DNA from: Flectonema sp. DT1601
Taxonomy: Eukaryota > Euglenozoa > Diplonemea > Diplonemida > Diplonemidae
Length of the DNA: 64,000 nucleotides
Direction: 5' to 3'
Assembly: GCA_964019425.1 (NCBI GenBank)
Contig: OZ025829.1
Span: forward strand, 496,001-560,000
Below the pieces are notes generated by a model, which saw nothing but the letters and a program-made list of their open reading frames with translations, was not told the origin of the DNA and ran no database searches. Below, in pieces: positions 1 through 10,436 of this stretch (the stretch's first letter is position 1; each line of letters opens with the position of its first letter). Position numbers and translations under genes: made by a program.

Positions 1-990
1 CTCTTATTCTCAATCTCTAAGATGCCCGGAAACATAGTTGAAACTCAACCTGCTGCCACTGAAACTCAGCCTGCCTCAGCTTTGGCTGACAAAGACCTAG
101 TATTGAGGGAACCTTTCAATCCTTTGATGCACTTCGCGCGAGGGTAACCCTCGCTTCTTGTTCTTCGGGAAGGGGGTTTAAGACAAGCCACGTAGTGGGG
201 AAAAGGGTGAACATTCACCTGCACAAACGCATGTGGGTGGAAAGTATGTGCCACAGCAACAGACGAAGGTTGCTACCACATAACGCGTGTGGTTCTCCGG
301 CACGACAGCACGTGTGCTGCTGGAGAAAGCAGCTCCTACGGTATGAAGAATACTGTCTCATACCTTGCTGCTGAAAAGTGTAGGTATGCCTGCCTGCCTC
401 ATAATTGTATTCTGGTTGGTTACTATTAGTTTTTGCCACAACACTAAACATAGGTCTCTAGGAGAGAAATACACCGCGGCGTGTTTAATCGCAGACATGA
501 AGGAGAAGGGGGTCGTGATAAAGAAGGACACCGCCTATCGCGCGCTGCAGAAGGCGGATAGGGAGATCAACGGGGATCCCCACGACGGGTACAAATTCTT
601 AGAGTCGTGGTGCCGCGCAGCGGAGGTGGCAAACCCTGGGACTAAGTGGCACATTGCGGACAAGGACGGACGATTTTGTCATTTGTTCCTCGCCCTTTCG
701 CAAAACATTGTCCCCAAGGTTTTGGGGTGACCGATGGGTGCTCCCTGAAAGGGTACTATGTCGGGAACTTTCTAACGTTGTTGGGCATGGATGCTTCTGG
801 GCGAGAGTTCCCAGTTGCCTTTGCCATCACAGGAAACGAGAGCAAAAAAACCTGGGGATGGTTTTTTGACAAGTGTAGCAGCACGCTTGGTGAAGATTTT
901 TTCGACGGGTATGCACTGATGTCAGACCAGCAGAAAGGCCTCGACACAGCGATGAAAAAGTCGTTCCAACCTGGCGGAGAGCTTTAACGC
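1..990 (+). mobile_element. Broken Mutator-like (MULE) transposase fragment
   Basis: This is a remnant of a MULE-superfamily DNA transposon transposase, cut by the left edge of the window. The segment at about 432-730 reads like the region before the catalytic core: a run of small helices, then the family hallmark NPGTKWHIADKDGRF and a hydrophobic FLAL. The frame then shifts near 720-735, and a second frame (about 727-987) carries the catalytic start VTDGCSLKGYYVG, the strand LLGMDASGREFPVAFAI, and SDQQKGL. These match the usual MULE order DGTFLKG, GLD..PLAFAI and SDRQKGI. A further stop lies upstream, and a 41-codon open frame at 22-147 may belong to the same element. The C-terminal half with the last acidic residue and the SWIM finger is missing after 987. 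The element cannot encode a working transposase. I saw no terminal inverted repeats. The homology call is from family motifs only. Confidence 0.8.
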
Positions 991-1108
991 CTCCTTATTT
1001 TTTTCCATTTATTCACAGATTTGTATGAAAATGTTCAAGGATATTTTGGTGGCAAAAAAAGTGTCAATTTTTTTTTTTTTTTTTTTTGAATTTTTTTTTT
1101 TTTTTTTT

Positions 1109-1290
1109 TTTTCATGAACAGCGAAAAATTTTTTTTTTTTGTTACTGAATGGAGAAAAAAAATTATCACATTCAGTGAATAGCGAAAAAAAATTATCACA
1201 TTCAGTGAACAGCGAAAAAAAAAAAAATTCTTTTACTGAATAGCGAAAATGGAATTATTGGACCCCCCAATAGCGAAAATCTCTTTTTTT
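1109..1290. repeat. Degenerate tandem repeat (GAAYAGCGAAAA units)
   Basis: About six copies of a short unit centred on GAAYAGCGAAAA alternate with ATTCAGTG and AATTATCAC segments and A or T runs. Spacing is about 36 to 40 bp where the copies are best preserved (about 1157-1230). It directly follows the MULE remnant and may be part of its non-coding end, but nothing proves that. Confidence 0.6.
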
Positions 1291-2203
1291 TTTTGTTTTT
1301 CCATTAATGGAATGAGTCAAAAAAAAAAAAAAACAAAAAAAATAATAATAATTTGTGTCCTCTCTGATATTATCTTCGGAGAGTGAACGGAAACCTCTGT
1401 CGGGACAGTCTCGCCAAAGAAGTCGAACTACGTGAAAACAGATACTGGCAGGACCGACGTGAGGTGAGGAAAGAAAAAAAAAAAAAAAAAAAAAAACAAG
1501 CTTTTTTGTTTTTGCATGTGGGAAATTGTCTTTTGTTGTCCTTTTTTTTTTCTTTTCTCCCCACTACTGAGCTTAAACACGCAGTATCAAATTACCCATC
1601 CCGTTTTTTTTTTGTGTTGTTATTCAGCTTCCATTGCGTGACAAAAGGTGTTCCATGGCATGTGCTTTGTCGCGCGCACGTCAGTCTTCATTCCAGAAGA
1701 AAAGGCAAAAAAAAAAAAAAAAAAAAAAAAAAACACACGACCATAATTAAAAAAAAAAAAAAAAAATAAATTGGTGCACCATGTATGTTACAAAGAATTG
1801 TTGCTATTATTCTCAGGGAAAGGTGCTTTTTTTTTTAAAATCGCTTGAAATCTTGCACTCTCCTTGTTGTTGCTTCAATTCTCGCCGCATTCCCTTCTTT
1901 AAAGTGAAAGAACTTGTAATCTTTTTTTTTCCCCGGGCAGTTGACTGACCTCTTCCTCATTGGGGGATTTATTTCCTCTGTGCATCCGGCATCTTACGAC
2001 ATCCCTGCTGGATATATACGAGTTTTTTTTTTTTTTACTACTTGATTTTTTTTTTTTAATTGTTAGAAATTATTATTTTCACATTTTCGTCAGTACAGGT
2101 AACCAAAAAAAAAAAAAAAAAAAAAACACACGGTAAAAAAATGATTTCTTTACATCATTGGATGGTTACTAAACTATTATTACATATTTTTTTCCAACTC
2201 CAG
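1291..2203. other. AT-rich spacer with a dispersed repeat
   Basis: No convincing gene. Long A and T runs dominate. A segment near 1567-1595 (GAGCTTAA, then GCAGTATCAAATTACCC) recurs near 9423-9452, and a CAGTTGACTGACC motif near 1937 recurs near 9510. This suggests two decayed copies of one interspersed repeat. The spacer ends with a pyrimidine-rich stretch and an acceptor-like CAG at 2201-2203, just before the phosphodiesterase start. Confidence 0.5.
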
Positions 2204-2219
2204 GTAGCCGACCCCGTTG

Positions 2220-4533
2220 ATGGGGTGCGGCAGCTCTTCACAAACAGAACGAAAAACAGAAGAGAATTCATATGTGGTAACGAAAAATGGGGCGTCAGAT
2301 GATGACGTCATAGTCAAACAGGTTGACAACACCAATAATTCAAACGCTAAACCGAGCAGTGATAAAAATGTAAAACGAGCCCCGGAATCACTATCAGAAG
2401 AAAGCGGATTACCATTTAGAGAGAAGCACATGGGCACTACCACCCTGAGAAGGGGAATAGACGATCACCAACGTGTTTGGATAATTGCCGTATCCCCAAT
2501 GAATGTAGCAACGTATTCTGGATTAATTGTTTCGATGTGGTGTCAAAGTCACTCGTTGTTGAGGTCTGTTAGACTGACCGATTCGCAACTCTCTCATCTA
2601 AAGGAAACTCAACGGGTTAAATTAAGCTCTTGGTCGTCATTTTGGAAATCACTAAACACAACTTTAACCCGCGATGATTATCCAATATTTATAACCAGCG
2701 ATGGTGAAACATTGGAAATACCGTTGAGGCAAAAGGAAAGTAAGGAAATTAGTAATTTAACACTCACTCTTGAAAGCCGATCTACTACTTCAGAGGTTAT
2801 CTTTGAGCTATTCATAGCACCGGCTGTTCATATTGAAAGGTTTCATGCTGATAGGGTCTTGGAAGATGATAAAAAATCAAACTCAAAAAGAGATGACGTC
2901 CGTCATATGGAATCACAAATTTCAATGCAAGAATCACAACTAACAGCGGCAATAGAAACTCAACAACAAATTATGAAGAAAACAGAACCGTTGCGTGTAG
3001 TTTACGTGGAACACGTAAAACGACTTGAACAACTAGAACATCAATTAAACAACACGGTAAGGTCTATACTAAATAATAAATTGGGTTGTCACGCCTTGGA
3101 CGGAATTTATTCTCAAGGAGGTGCAAGAGGCTTCCAACACATAGGTTGGGCTCAGCCATACATCCCTGATCCGATGTCTATAGATGAGAAAATATCACTT
3201 TTGACGGAAGTAAAATTTAAAGAAGCATCAGACACAGTTCCAGGATCAACCGAATGGGCTGCGGCTTTACTGATACCGGTACGCGATCCCGAGACGGCTA
3301 AACTACTTGAGGGACTTGATAATGATACGAGTGAAAAGATGATGGCGTGTTTTGGAAAGTTAAACAGCTGGGGATATGACGTATTTCAAATTGATAAATT
3401 AACAGGTGGAAACTCACTATTCCACACAGCACACGCTTTAATGCAATACTACGACATTCCAAGATCACTTGGTCTCGATGGTACGATTATGAAAAAGTTT
3501 TGGACCCATGTTCAAGCAGGTTATCATCCTAACGCATATCACAATGCTCGGCATGCAGCAGATGTTATGCAAATCACTCACTTCATTCTGTCACATGGTC
3601 ATATGGGCAAGATGCTTCGCCTTAGTAAAGAAGATTGTTTCTCTGCAATTCTTGCTGCTGGAATCCACGACTATAATCACCCTGGATATAATAATAATTT
3701 CCACACTCGAACATCAGCTTACTTAGCAACTCTCTATAATGATCGTTCTGTACTTGAAAATCATCACGTTTCGTGTATTTTTGAAATGTGTCGACGTGAC
3801 GAATTCGACATCTTTTCTGCTCTCTCTGAAGAACAAAAAAAAGACATTCGCGACATCGTTGTTGAGATGGTCCTCAGTACTGATATGGGTAATCACGCTA
3901 GGATCTTTTCCGTCTTCCGTCGTCGCTTAGCAGAATCACAAGACTGGTGTACAAAACGTGAGGATACAAAGATTGCGCTTATCATGGCTATAAAGGTTTG
4001 TGTTTTTTTTTTTTATATATTTATTTTTATACCAAGTTCATACCAGACCCAAACAACACAAAAAACAGACTGCTGACATTAGTAATTGTGGACGTCCTTT
4101 AGAAATCTACAAACAATGGGCTGAAAGTATCTCTGTGGAGTTTTACTCACAGGGTGATGTAGAGCTAGCCTTGCGTGTATGTAGTGAACTTTGTTTTTTC
4201 CATTTTCTTTTTCTATGACTCATAGTATGGGGGGGGGGGGGGGGGGAAACAACAAAATAATAATAATAACAGCTTCCGGTGTCACCTTTTATGGACCGTC
4301 GCAAACACGATACGGACTTCCCGAAAGGACAGGTATGACATTATTTATTAAAATTACGACGGCATGATACGGTTCCTGCTGACAAAAAGTATTAAAAAAC
4401 AATAAAACAACAGACATCGTTTATTAATTATATCGTGCTTCCTCTCTTCGAGTGCATGGCTGAGTTTCTACCACAGCTGTCATTCACAATCCAGCATTGT
4501 AATGAAAACAGAAACTATTGGGCAACATTGTGA
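2220..4533 (+). CDS. Class I 3',5'-cyclic nucleotide phosphodiesterase, predicted lipid-anchored
   Basis: This enzyme hydrolyses cAMP and/or cGMP to the 5'-nucleotide. Proposed exons are 2220-3995, 4069-4176, 4273-4332 and 4414-4533 (687 aa). All junctions are GT-AG and restore the family reading TADISNCGRPLEIYKQWAES, then EFYSQGD, LPVSPFMDRR and FINYIVLPLFE. Metal-site motifs are present: YHNARHAADV (about residue 440), HDYNHPGYNN (about 483) and LYNDRSVLENHH. I chose the ATG at 2220, giving MGCGSSS, a textbook N-myristoylation plus palmitoylation signal, so membrane location is likely. Residues 80-220 form a beta-rich domain I cannot name, followed by a predicted coiled coil (about 235-285). 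An acceptor-like CAG lies 16 nt before the start. Intron 2 holds an 18-nt G run. Substrate preference cannot be read from the sequence. Confidence 0.93.
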
Positions 4534-5112
4534 GTAGTTGGTTTGTTGTTGTTTCATTTTTTTGATTGAATCAAAACGTTTTCTTTTTTTTTCCCTTTTC
4601 AATGATGAAAAAAAATATATATATAGGAACTGTTTGACGTCGTCTACAACATTATTTCTAGTAGAGGAATGTTTTTGGTTAAAGAAAGTTTGGAAAAAAA
4701 AAAAAAATAAAATAAAATAATTTTGTGAAAACGCTTACCAGTGTTTTTTTCCTCTTCTTTTTTCATTCCTTTCTCACAACATTTGTGCTTCCTTGTTTCT
4801 TCTCGAATCTCATTTTCTTTTCCACACAAAACTAATTTTAATCAAAATTTTTTGAATGTGAGATGAAAATTGGGTGCTTTTATGCCAACGCAAGGTAGGG
4901 CTGGTGATATCATTGTTGATGTTGTTGTTGTTGTTTCTTTTTTTTAAAAAACAACACCAAAAAAAACAAAAAAAAAAATGATAAACAACAATAAGACTCG
5001 TCACGATTCGTGATTATTGCGTGTGAGCAGAAGTTGACAAGAGTTAATTCGTTGTCTTTTGGCTTTCCCTCCATTTATATTTTTCTCTCGTTTGGAATAA
5101 GAAATTTAATAC

Positions 5113-5143
<31 letters not shown>

Positions 5144-5351
5144 AAAAAAACAAATAACAAACAAAACAAACATGGTATTTTAAGAGTGAACAAACAAAAT
5201 CGTTTTTTCTTTTACACGTGTTAGCCATTTATCGATTCTTTTTTTTAAAAAAAAAAAAATTAAAAAAAAAAAAAAGTTTTGGCAAATAAGCCGACTTTTT
5301 ATTATGAAATAGCAGGCTAATAAAGTCATATTTACACTTTTCTATAATCTT

Positions 5352-5385
<34 letters not shown>

Positions 5386-5989
5386 CAATTCCGTCCCTCT
5401 CAAAAAAATAAAAAAAAAAATATTTTTAATCCGTGCGAGTCATATTTACATATACTCACAACGGTTTTATTTTATTTTATTTTATTTTCTTCTTATCCTT
5501 TTCAGAGATGGTGCTATTTATTCAAAAGGGAATAAGGCAAAGACATGGTCGCCGATATTCCTGTCTTTTTCATATCTTTTGCTTGTGAAGAATAGGATGA
5601 AACACTCAAGTGAATAGCAAATGAAGTACACCCTCTGATTAGATTGTATTTCTGATTTGAGAAAAAGTCATCATCCGCTGAAGTAGTAATCAATTTTTTG
5701 TAAGCAGTTTGTTTTTTTTTTTTAAATTATTTTTTTTCCTCTCGTTTCTCCCTCTGGCCCCTTCACTCCCCTACCCATTACTTTATAGGTTTTCTTTATA
5801 ATAGTTGAGAAATATGACTTGTTAAGTGAGTAGACATTTTATTAGATATTTCCTCAGGTTACATTCAAAAAATAGAAAGTCAAGGTTATCGAGTCTTAGT
5901 TGTTTTCTCAGAATTTTTCCCCCTTCTCTTTTTTTTAAATTTTCCATTCAAAAAGAAAACAGCCAGGTAGAACACAAGGCAGGAAAAAG
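4534..5989. other. AT-rich intergenic spacer
   Basis: No gene seen. The spacer holds many A or T runs of 10 to 35 nt, including one T run near 5352-5385. Short open frames here are low-complexity. An acceptor-like AG lies at 5961-5966, about 25 nt before the next start codon. Confidence 0.5.
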
Positions 5990-8929
5990 ATGCCAACCAC
6001 CGACAGGCATTTATGCACTATTTGTATGAATGTGGTGCATAGTAAAGGAAATCACATGGACATCCACAGAGCTGAAGGGGATTGGTTAGACCAATGGAAT
6101 CGACTTCCAAAATTAGAATACAGCGGAGAAGAAGTTGTCGGTCAATGGACTGATTTTATTTCAGAAGCGAATGAAAGCAGGATTACGATTGCTGAAGCAA
6201 AGGTAAAACAACAAGGATTAAAAACTCTTTCAAGACTATTACCTGGTGATATGCTGCTAATCCCATTTGGATCAACAGTCATAGGAACAACTGAGAAAGG
6301 AAGCAGTGATATTGACGTCACCATCAAAGCAATTGGTTGGAGTTCTGAAGTTACAATGCTCCGATCGGCATACGCGAGAGTCATCGGTACACATGGTTCA
6401 GTCAAGAGAGAATTACAGTCGATGTTTGATTCTTGTATTATGGTACCTCCTTTGGGTGATTTAAGTCCCATCAAGGTTAGTGCTGCTTCTCGTTCAGACG
6501 TTATTGATACGATATTATCTATTGAAAAACACCCTCAGATTATGATGAAAGTTACTCACACTGAACCAGTTAGAGACTTAGCAGATGAAGTTGAATTGTT
6601 ATCCAGAACATCAGCAAGACTTCGTACCGTATTAGATAATGTTAATTTGAGTTTATTAACAAAAACAATGGTTCCTATACTTCGATTACAAGAACGAGGA
6701 AGTACCCCAAGAGGGATTTACTTGATATTTAGAACTCCCCCTTTCCGTGAAGAAGGAGCTGCCATCCTACGAAGACATTTCGATTCGATCGTCAGTGAAG
6801 AAGATGATAGAATATACTTCGAGAGTGAGGATGACTGTCTAGACGCATTAATGTTTTTGGAAGAAAATACCGATGCCGAGCTCTCAACGAGACCTAAAAT
6901 GGGTGTTTCTCCTTCTCTGTTAGCTGATTGGGATATTACCGCAAGGCCTCAGTTCGGTCCCCGCAACAGCATTCTTCTCAGAAAAATTCTGGGAAGTGTT
7001 GGGGAATCAGCTCTCGTTGCATGTTGTCTTATAAAGAAATGGGGTAAGCTTCATGGTGTATCTGATGCTAGGAATGGGTTTTTATCATCATACGCGTTGA
7101 CAATAATGCTTTGTTACTATTTGCAGTGTGCTGGGATGGCACCATTTATCGACCCGAAAACTATTGAGCCCTCCTGGAAACAGGAATTTGAAGTTTGTGC
7201 TCCTCCTGAAACACTATCGTCGGAAGAACATATGCGAGCAAGGGAAATCACACTCGGGTTTTATGATTTCTATTCAGATTTTGACTGGGAGAATCGTTCT
7301 GTGTTGTTATCTGACTCACCTGATATCATTCATCCCAAAGATCTCGGATTCTCACTCGACATCCACAGGAAGACTCTGTTAACATGTTCCAAGAAGGATC
7401 ATATTCACAGTAACATGTTGGTGTTGGATCCTTATGATGGATTTAATGCAGCCAGAAGGATATCAAAGTTTAAATATATATTCATAAAGGGAATCTTTAG
7501 TCTGACCTCATTAGTATTACGTTCACCTAATATGACTCGTATTCTAACACATGCAGTAAAGCTTGGAGACACTATTCCATCTGATCTACTTGAGAACTGT
7601 ATTGAACGAATTGATGAAAGTAATCCAAGTCGGGGTCTTGATGATATGTGGGTCACTGTTCCAGGTACTAATCAACAGTTGAGTATGCAGGTGACGAAAT
7701 GGATGCAGCAACCTATTGCGCAGCAGAGGCAGTTTCCGGGTCAGCAGGTTGGTCTTCAACAGCTTCCATCTTCTTCCCTTCTGCTTCAGCAGCACATTCA
7801 GCAAAACCAGTTACGCTATCAACACGGTCAACAGCAACATCATCAGCAACACCATCAACCCCTCCGACAGCATCAGTCTCACCAACTTCAACATCAGCAT
7901 CAACATCAACATCAACACCAGCATCAGCATCAGCATCAGCACCACCAACGCCATCAGCACAATCAACATCAGCACCAACAACAGCAATTTTATCTTCAAC
8001 AGATTCGACAGCATCAGCAGCACCACCACCTTCATCAACAGCAACAGCAACAACAGCAACAACAGCACCAACATCAGCAACACCAACATAGGCATCACCT
8101 GCAACATCAACAACAACAACAACAACAACAACAACACCAACAGCATCATCAACAACATCACCAGCAAGTTCATCAACTACAGCAGCTCATGCGTGTCTCG
8201 TCACCTCTTCATCCTCCTCAGGGAGCATCTGTGGTTGGTCACTTACAACAACCTCCAAGTGAGGTACAAAGAATTCAGGTACCAGCCTCTAATTACTCGC
8301 AGCTTACTAATAATGTTCAGGGAACACTTGTTAGTCTCTCTCAGGGTCAACAATCGAATAGTGTTCAAGGAGCTCCTGTTGTAGTATTCTCTGGAAGTCA
8401 ACAACCAAATGAAGCTCAACCTGTGGCTGTTAGATTCTCTCAGCAGCAACATCAGCAGTCTGATGGAGTTCATGGAGTGCCTGTTGGGTTTTTACAGCAA
8501 CAACAACCTACTGATGTTTTACCTCCTATTGGGGTAGTGCAACAAGATGATGGAATGCAAACGGGGAGGTTACAAGGAGAACTCCTACCTGGTGAGTTGG
8601 ATGACCTTTCTCGGGATCAGCCTGACGATCTGTTTTCAGGAATTCAAACTTCTGACATGCCTACGTTGGGTATGTTTGATCCAGAGCCTTCTGACATACC
8701 TCAATTGGAAGACCAATTAGATCAAGTGTCAGGTGGTTTATTATTTCAGAGAAAGGGATCTGGTGATCTGTTATTTGAAAGGAAAGAATCGAACACCGAT
8801 TATGATTGTCCTCTCGAAGAACCTGACCTGTTGTTAGAGAGCGTCAGCCCAACGCACGAAGATTCCACAACCGACGAAGTTTGCGACACGAAGTCTCTTG
8901 AAAACCTCTTGAGCCGATTTTTTAAATGA
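5990..8929 (+). CDS. Terminal uridylyltransferase / non-canonical poly(A) polymerase, RET1-like
   Basis: A template-independent nucleotidyltransferase of the DNA polymerase-beta fold, 979 aa in one exon, probably adding U (or A) to RNA 3' ends. Residues 9-26 form a C2H2-type finger (C9, C12, H22, H26). The catalytic core has FGSTVIGTTEKGSSDID (D107, D109). The third Asp is in DWDITARPQFGPRNS (D315). About 200 residues separate D109 from D315 and include an RRM-like stretch (about 241-292). Kinetoplastid RET1/RET2 TUTases carry their middle domain in the same place, and RET1 also has an N-terminal zinc finger. The helical domain GFLSSYALTIMLCYYLQ and the PAP-associated motif FYDFYSDFDW follow. 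Residues 560-740 are almost pure His/Gln. The C-terminal third is acidic and disordered. UTP specificity and mitochondrial location are inference; no clear targeting peptide is seen. Confidence 0.85.
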   Translation: MPTTDRHLCTICMNVVHSKGNHMDIHRAEGDWLDQWNRLPKLEYSGEEVVGQWTDFISEANESRITIAEAKVKQQGLKTLSRLLPGDMLLIPFGSTVIGTTEKGSSDIDVTIKAIGWSSEVTMLRSAYARVIGTHGSVKRELQSMFDSCIMVPPLGDLSPIKVSAASRSDVIDTILSIEKHPQIMMKVTHTEPVRDLADEVELLSRTSARLRTVLDNVNLSLLTKTMVPILRLQERGSTPRGIYLIFRTPPFREEGAAILRRHFDSIVSEEDDRIYFESEDDCLDALMFLEENTDAELSTRPKMGVSPSLLADWDITARPQFGPRNSILLRKILGSVGESALVACCLIKKWGKLHGVSDARNGFLSSYALTIMLCYYLQCAGMAPFIDPKTIEPSWKQEFEVCAPPETLSSEEHMRAREITLGFYDFYSDFDWENRSVLLSDSPDIIHPKDLGFSLDIHRKTLLTCSKKDHIHSNMLVLDPYDGFNAARRISKFKYIFIKGIFSLTSLVLRSPNMTRILTHAVKLGDTIPSDLLENCIERIDESNPSRGLDDMWVTVPGTNQQLSMQVTKWMQQPIAQQRQFPGQQVGLQQLPSSSLLLQQHIQQNQLRYQHGQQQHHQQHHQPLRQHQSHQLQHQHQHQHQHQHQHQHQHHQRHQHNQHQHQQQQFYLQQIRQHQQHHHLHQQQQQQQQQQHQHQQHQHRHHLQHQQQQQQQQQHQQHHQQHHQQVHQLQQLMRVSSPLHPPQGASVVGHLQQPPSEVQRIQVPASNYSQLTNNVQGTLVSLSQGQQSNSVQGAPVVVFSGSQQPNEAQPVAVRFSQQQHQQSDGVHGVPVGFLQQQQPTDVLPPIGVVQQDDGMQTGRLQGELLPGELDDLSRDQPDDLFSGIQTSDMPTLGMFDPEPSDIPQLEDQLDQVSGGLLFQRKGSGDLLFERKESNTDYDCPLEEPDLLLESVSPTHEDSTTDEVCDTKSLENLLSRFFK
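7660..8200 (+). repeat. CAN-rich low-complexity tract (His/Gln) inside the TUTase gene
   Basis: About 540 bp built almost only from CAA, CAG, CAT and CAC codons, with short exact hexamer runs (CATCAA, CAGCAT). It encodes a poly-His/Gln segment of roughly 180 residues. The reading frame stays open through the whole tract, so it is maintained. Long open frames here in other frames and on the other strand (poly-Leu, poly-Ser/Thr, poly-Asn) are by-products of the repeat. Confidence 0.9.
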
Positions 8930-10436
8930 GTTTCGTCTTTTCCCTTCCCCCCATTCCCTTTTTTTTTTTTTATAATTTATGTTTCTTCTTATGGTAACGA
9001 CAGACGTTTTCTTTCCTCTTAAATATCTTGTTGGTTTCTTATGTCGTAGCTCTTATTTTGGTAAACACTTTCACATAATTCTTATTTTAGAAGGTGGGAT
9101 GCTATGCTTCCTGTGTTCCTTTCCATACAAGCCCGCATTTTTAATTTCTTAATAAAGTATGCGTTTGTTTTTTCTTCTATTTTTATTTTTTAATTTTTAT
9201 ATTTAGATTTATTTAGAAAATTTATTTTTCAAAAAAAAAAAAAAAAAATTTATAGCCTTTTATTCCCCCCTTTTGAGTTTTATAAAAATTGTTACGGTAA
9301 CATAGGCAAGTGGCGCTCAACTATGTTCACGTGGCCTCCAAGTGGTATTATTTATTTATTTGCAGTCATTTACTACGCTGCCGCTGACAGTCAAGATTGT
9401 CGGAGAAATTGTTGTTCCTTTTGAGCTTAAGAATGCAGTATCAAATTACCCCCCCTTTGCTTTGTTTTTATTACGAACGCGATGGGAAAGTAAACTGTGG
9501 CTCCAGTTAGCAGTTGACTGACTGACTGACTGGCTTCTACACCATAACTAATGAATGCTGATGAGAATAGGTAAGTTAAGCATCACCATTGTTCACTGTA
9601 TTGTTTATGTTAAGTGTACTTTGCGGTTCGTATTTTATATAATTATCCCCCCTGTCTTTTGTTGTTTATGATACAATACATTTGTATTTTACGTACAAAC
9701 TCGAACAGTTAACCCCCCTGTCTTTACAAGTGCGTCAATTGCAGAGTGTTAGCCTGTATTAACATTTCAGTCACTGTGTCATGAGTTTTTTAATTTTATT
9801 ATTGAGTTCTGATACAATACAAGAGATTTATATTCGTATGAACCTAATCAAACAGTCTTCCCCCCTGTCTTTACTCTCGAAACCTAATGGTTACTTTAAA
9901 AGGCTAAGTTACGCATCGCACCTAGTCACTGTATCTAAAACTAATGTTAAATTATCGTTATGTTGTTTTATGATACAATACATTTGTATTTTACGTACAA
10001 AATCAAACAGTCAACCCCCCTGTCTTTTTTTTAAAACCAGCACCTTAGATTCTATGCGGTAGTAACAATTTGACGAAGTATCAAAAAAAAAAAAAAAAAA
10101 AAAACATCTGCGATTTTCATTCTCTTTTTCATTCTTTTTTTTTAATTTTTTAGAAAAAAAAAAGTAAAATTTAGGTTGTGTTGATCACATTCTTGTAGGC
10201 TATTTCTTCATAAGTATTAATCTGTGATTAAAAAATATGCGTTCTTCTTCTTTTTTTATTTTGTTGAGTAAAAAAAACACTAACTAACTATTTTTTTTTT
10301 TTTTTTTTTTTTTTTTCTCCAAACAGCCATTTTTTTTAAAAAAAATTATCAACTTACCCATCGTCAATTAATATCCGAGAATTTTTTTTGAAAAAAAAAT
10401 AAATAAATAAATATTTTTCACTCACTCAGGGTAGGC
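8930..10436. other. Intergenic spacer with tandem and dispersed repeats
   Basis: No gene seen. It holds a decayed copy of the repeat also found near 1567 (here about 9423-9540). A block near 9560-9640 resembles 18675-18750 (shared AAGTTAA.CATCACCATT and TTCACTGTA). A tandem series is listed separately. The right end is rich in A and T runs and finishes with an acceptor-like CTCACTCAG at 10421-10429, 7 nt before the next ATG. Confidence 0.5.
9645..10030. repeat. Tandem repeat ending in CCCCCCTGTCTTT
   Basis: Three units of about 60 bp lie at about 9667-9727, 9810-9872 and 9966-10026, with a partial unit near 9645. Each reads TGATACAATAC, a palindrome-like TTTGTATTTTACGTACAAA (altered in the middle unit), AACAGT, and ends CCCCCCTGTCTTT. 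Units are 140 to 160 bp apart. Units one and three are the most alike. The function is unknown; the sharply conserved C-run end looks like an element boundary. Confidence 0.7.

Noticed and set aside
1383-1769. Plus-strand frame of 128 codons
   Set aside because: Mostly Lys and Phe from A and T runs; only about 30 residues have normal composition.
7716-8384. Long open frames overlapping the His/Gln tract in other frames and on the minus strand (poly-Asn/Ser, poly-Thr/Ala/Ser, poly-Leu)
   Set aside because: They arise from reading the CAN repeat in shifted frames and have no other coding sign; the in-frame TUTase explains the DNA.
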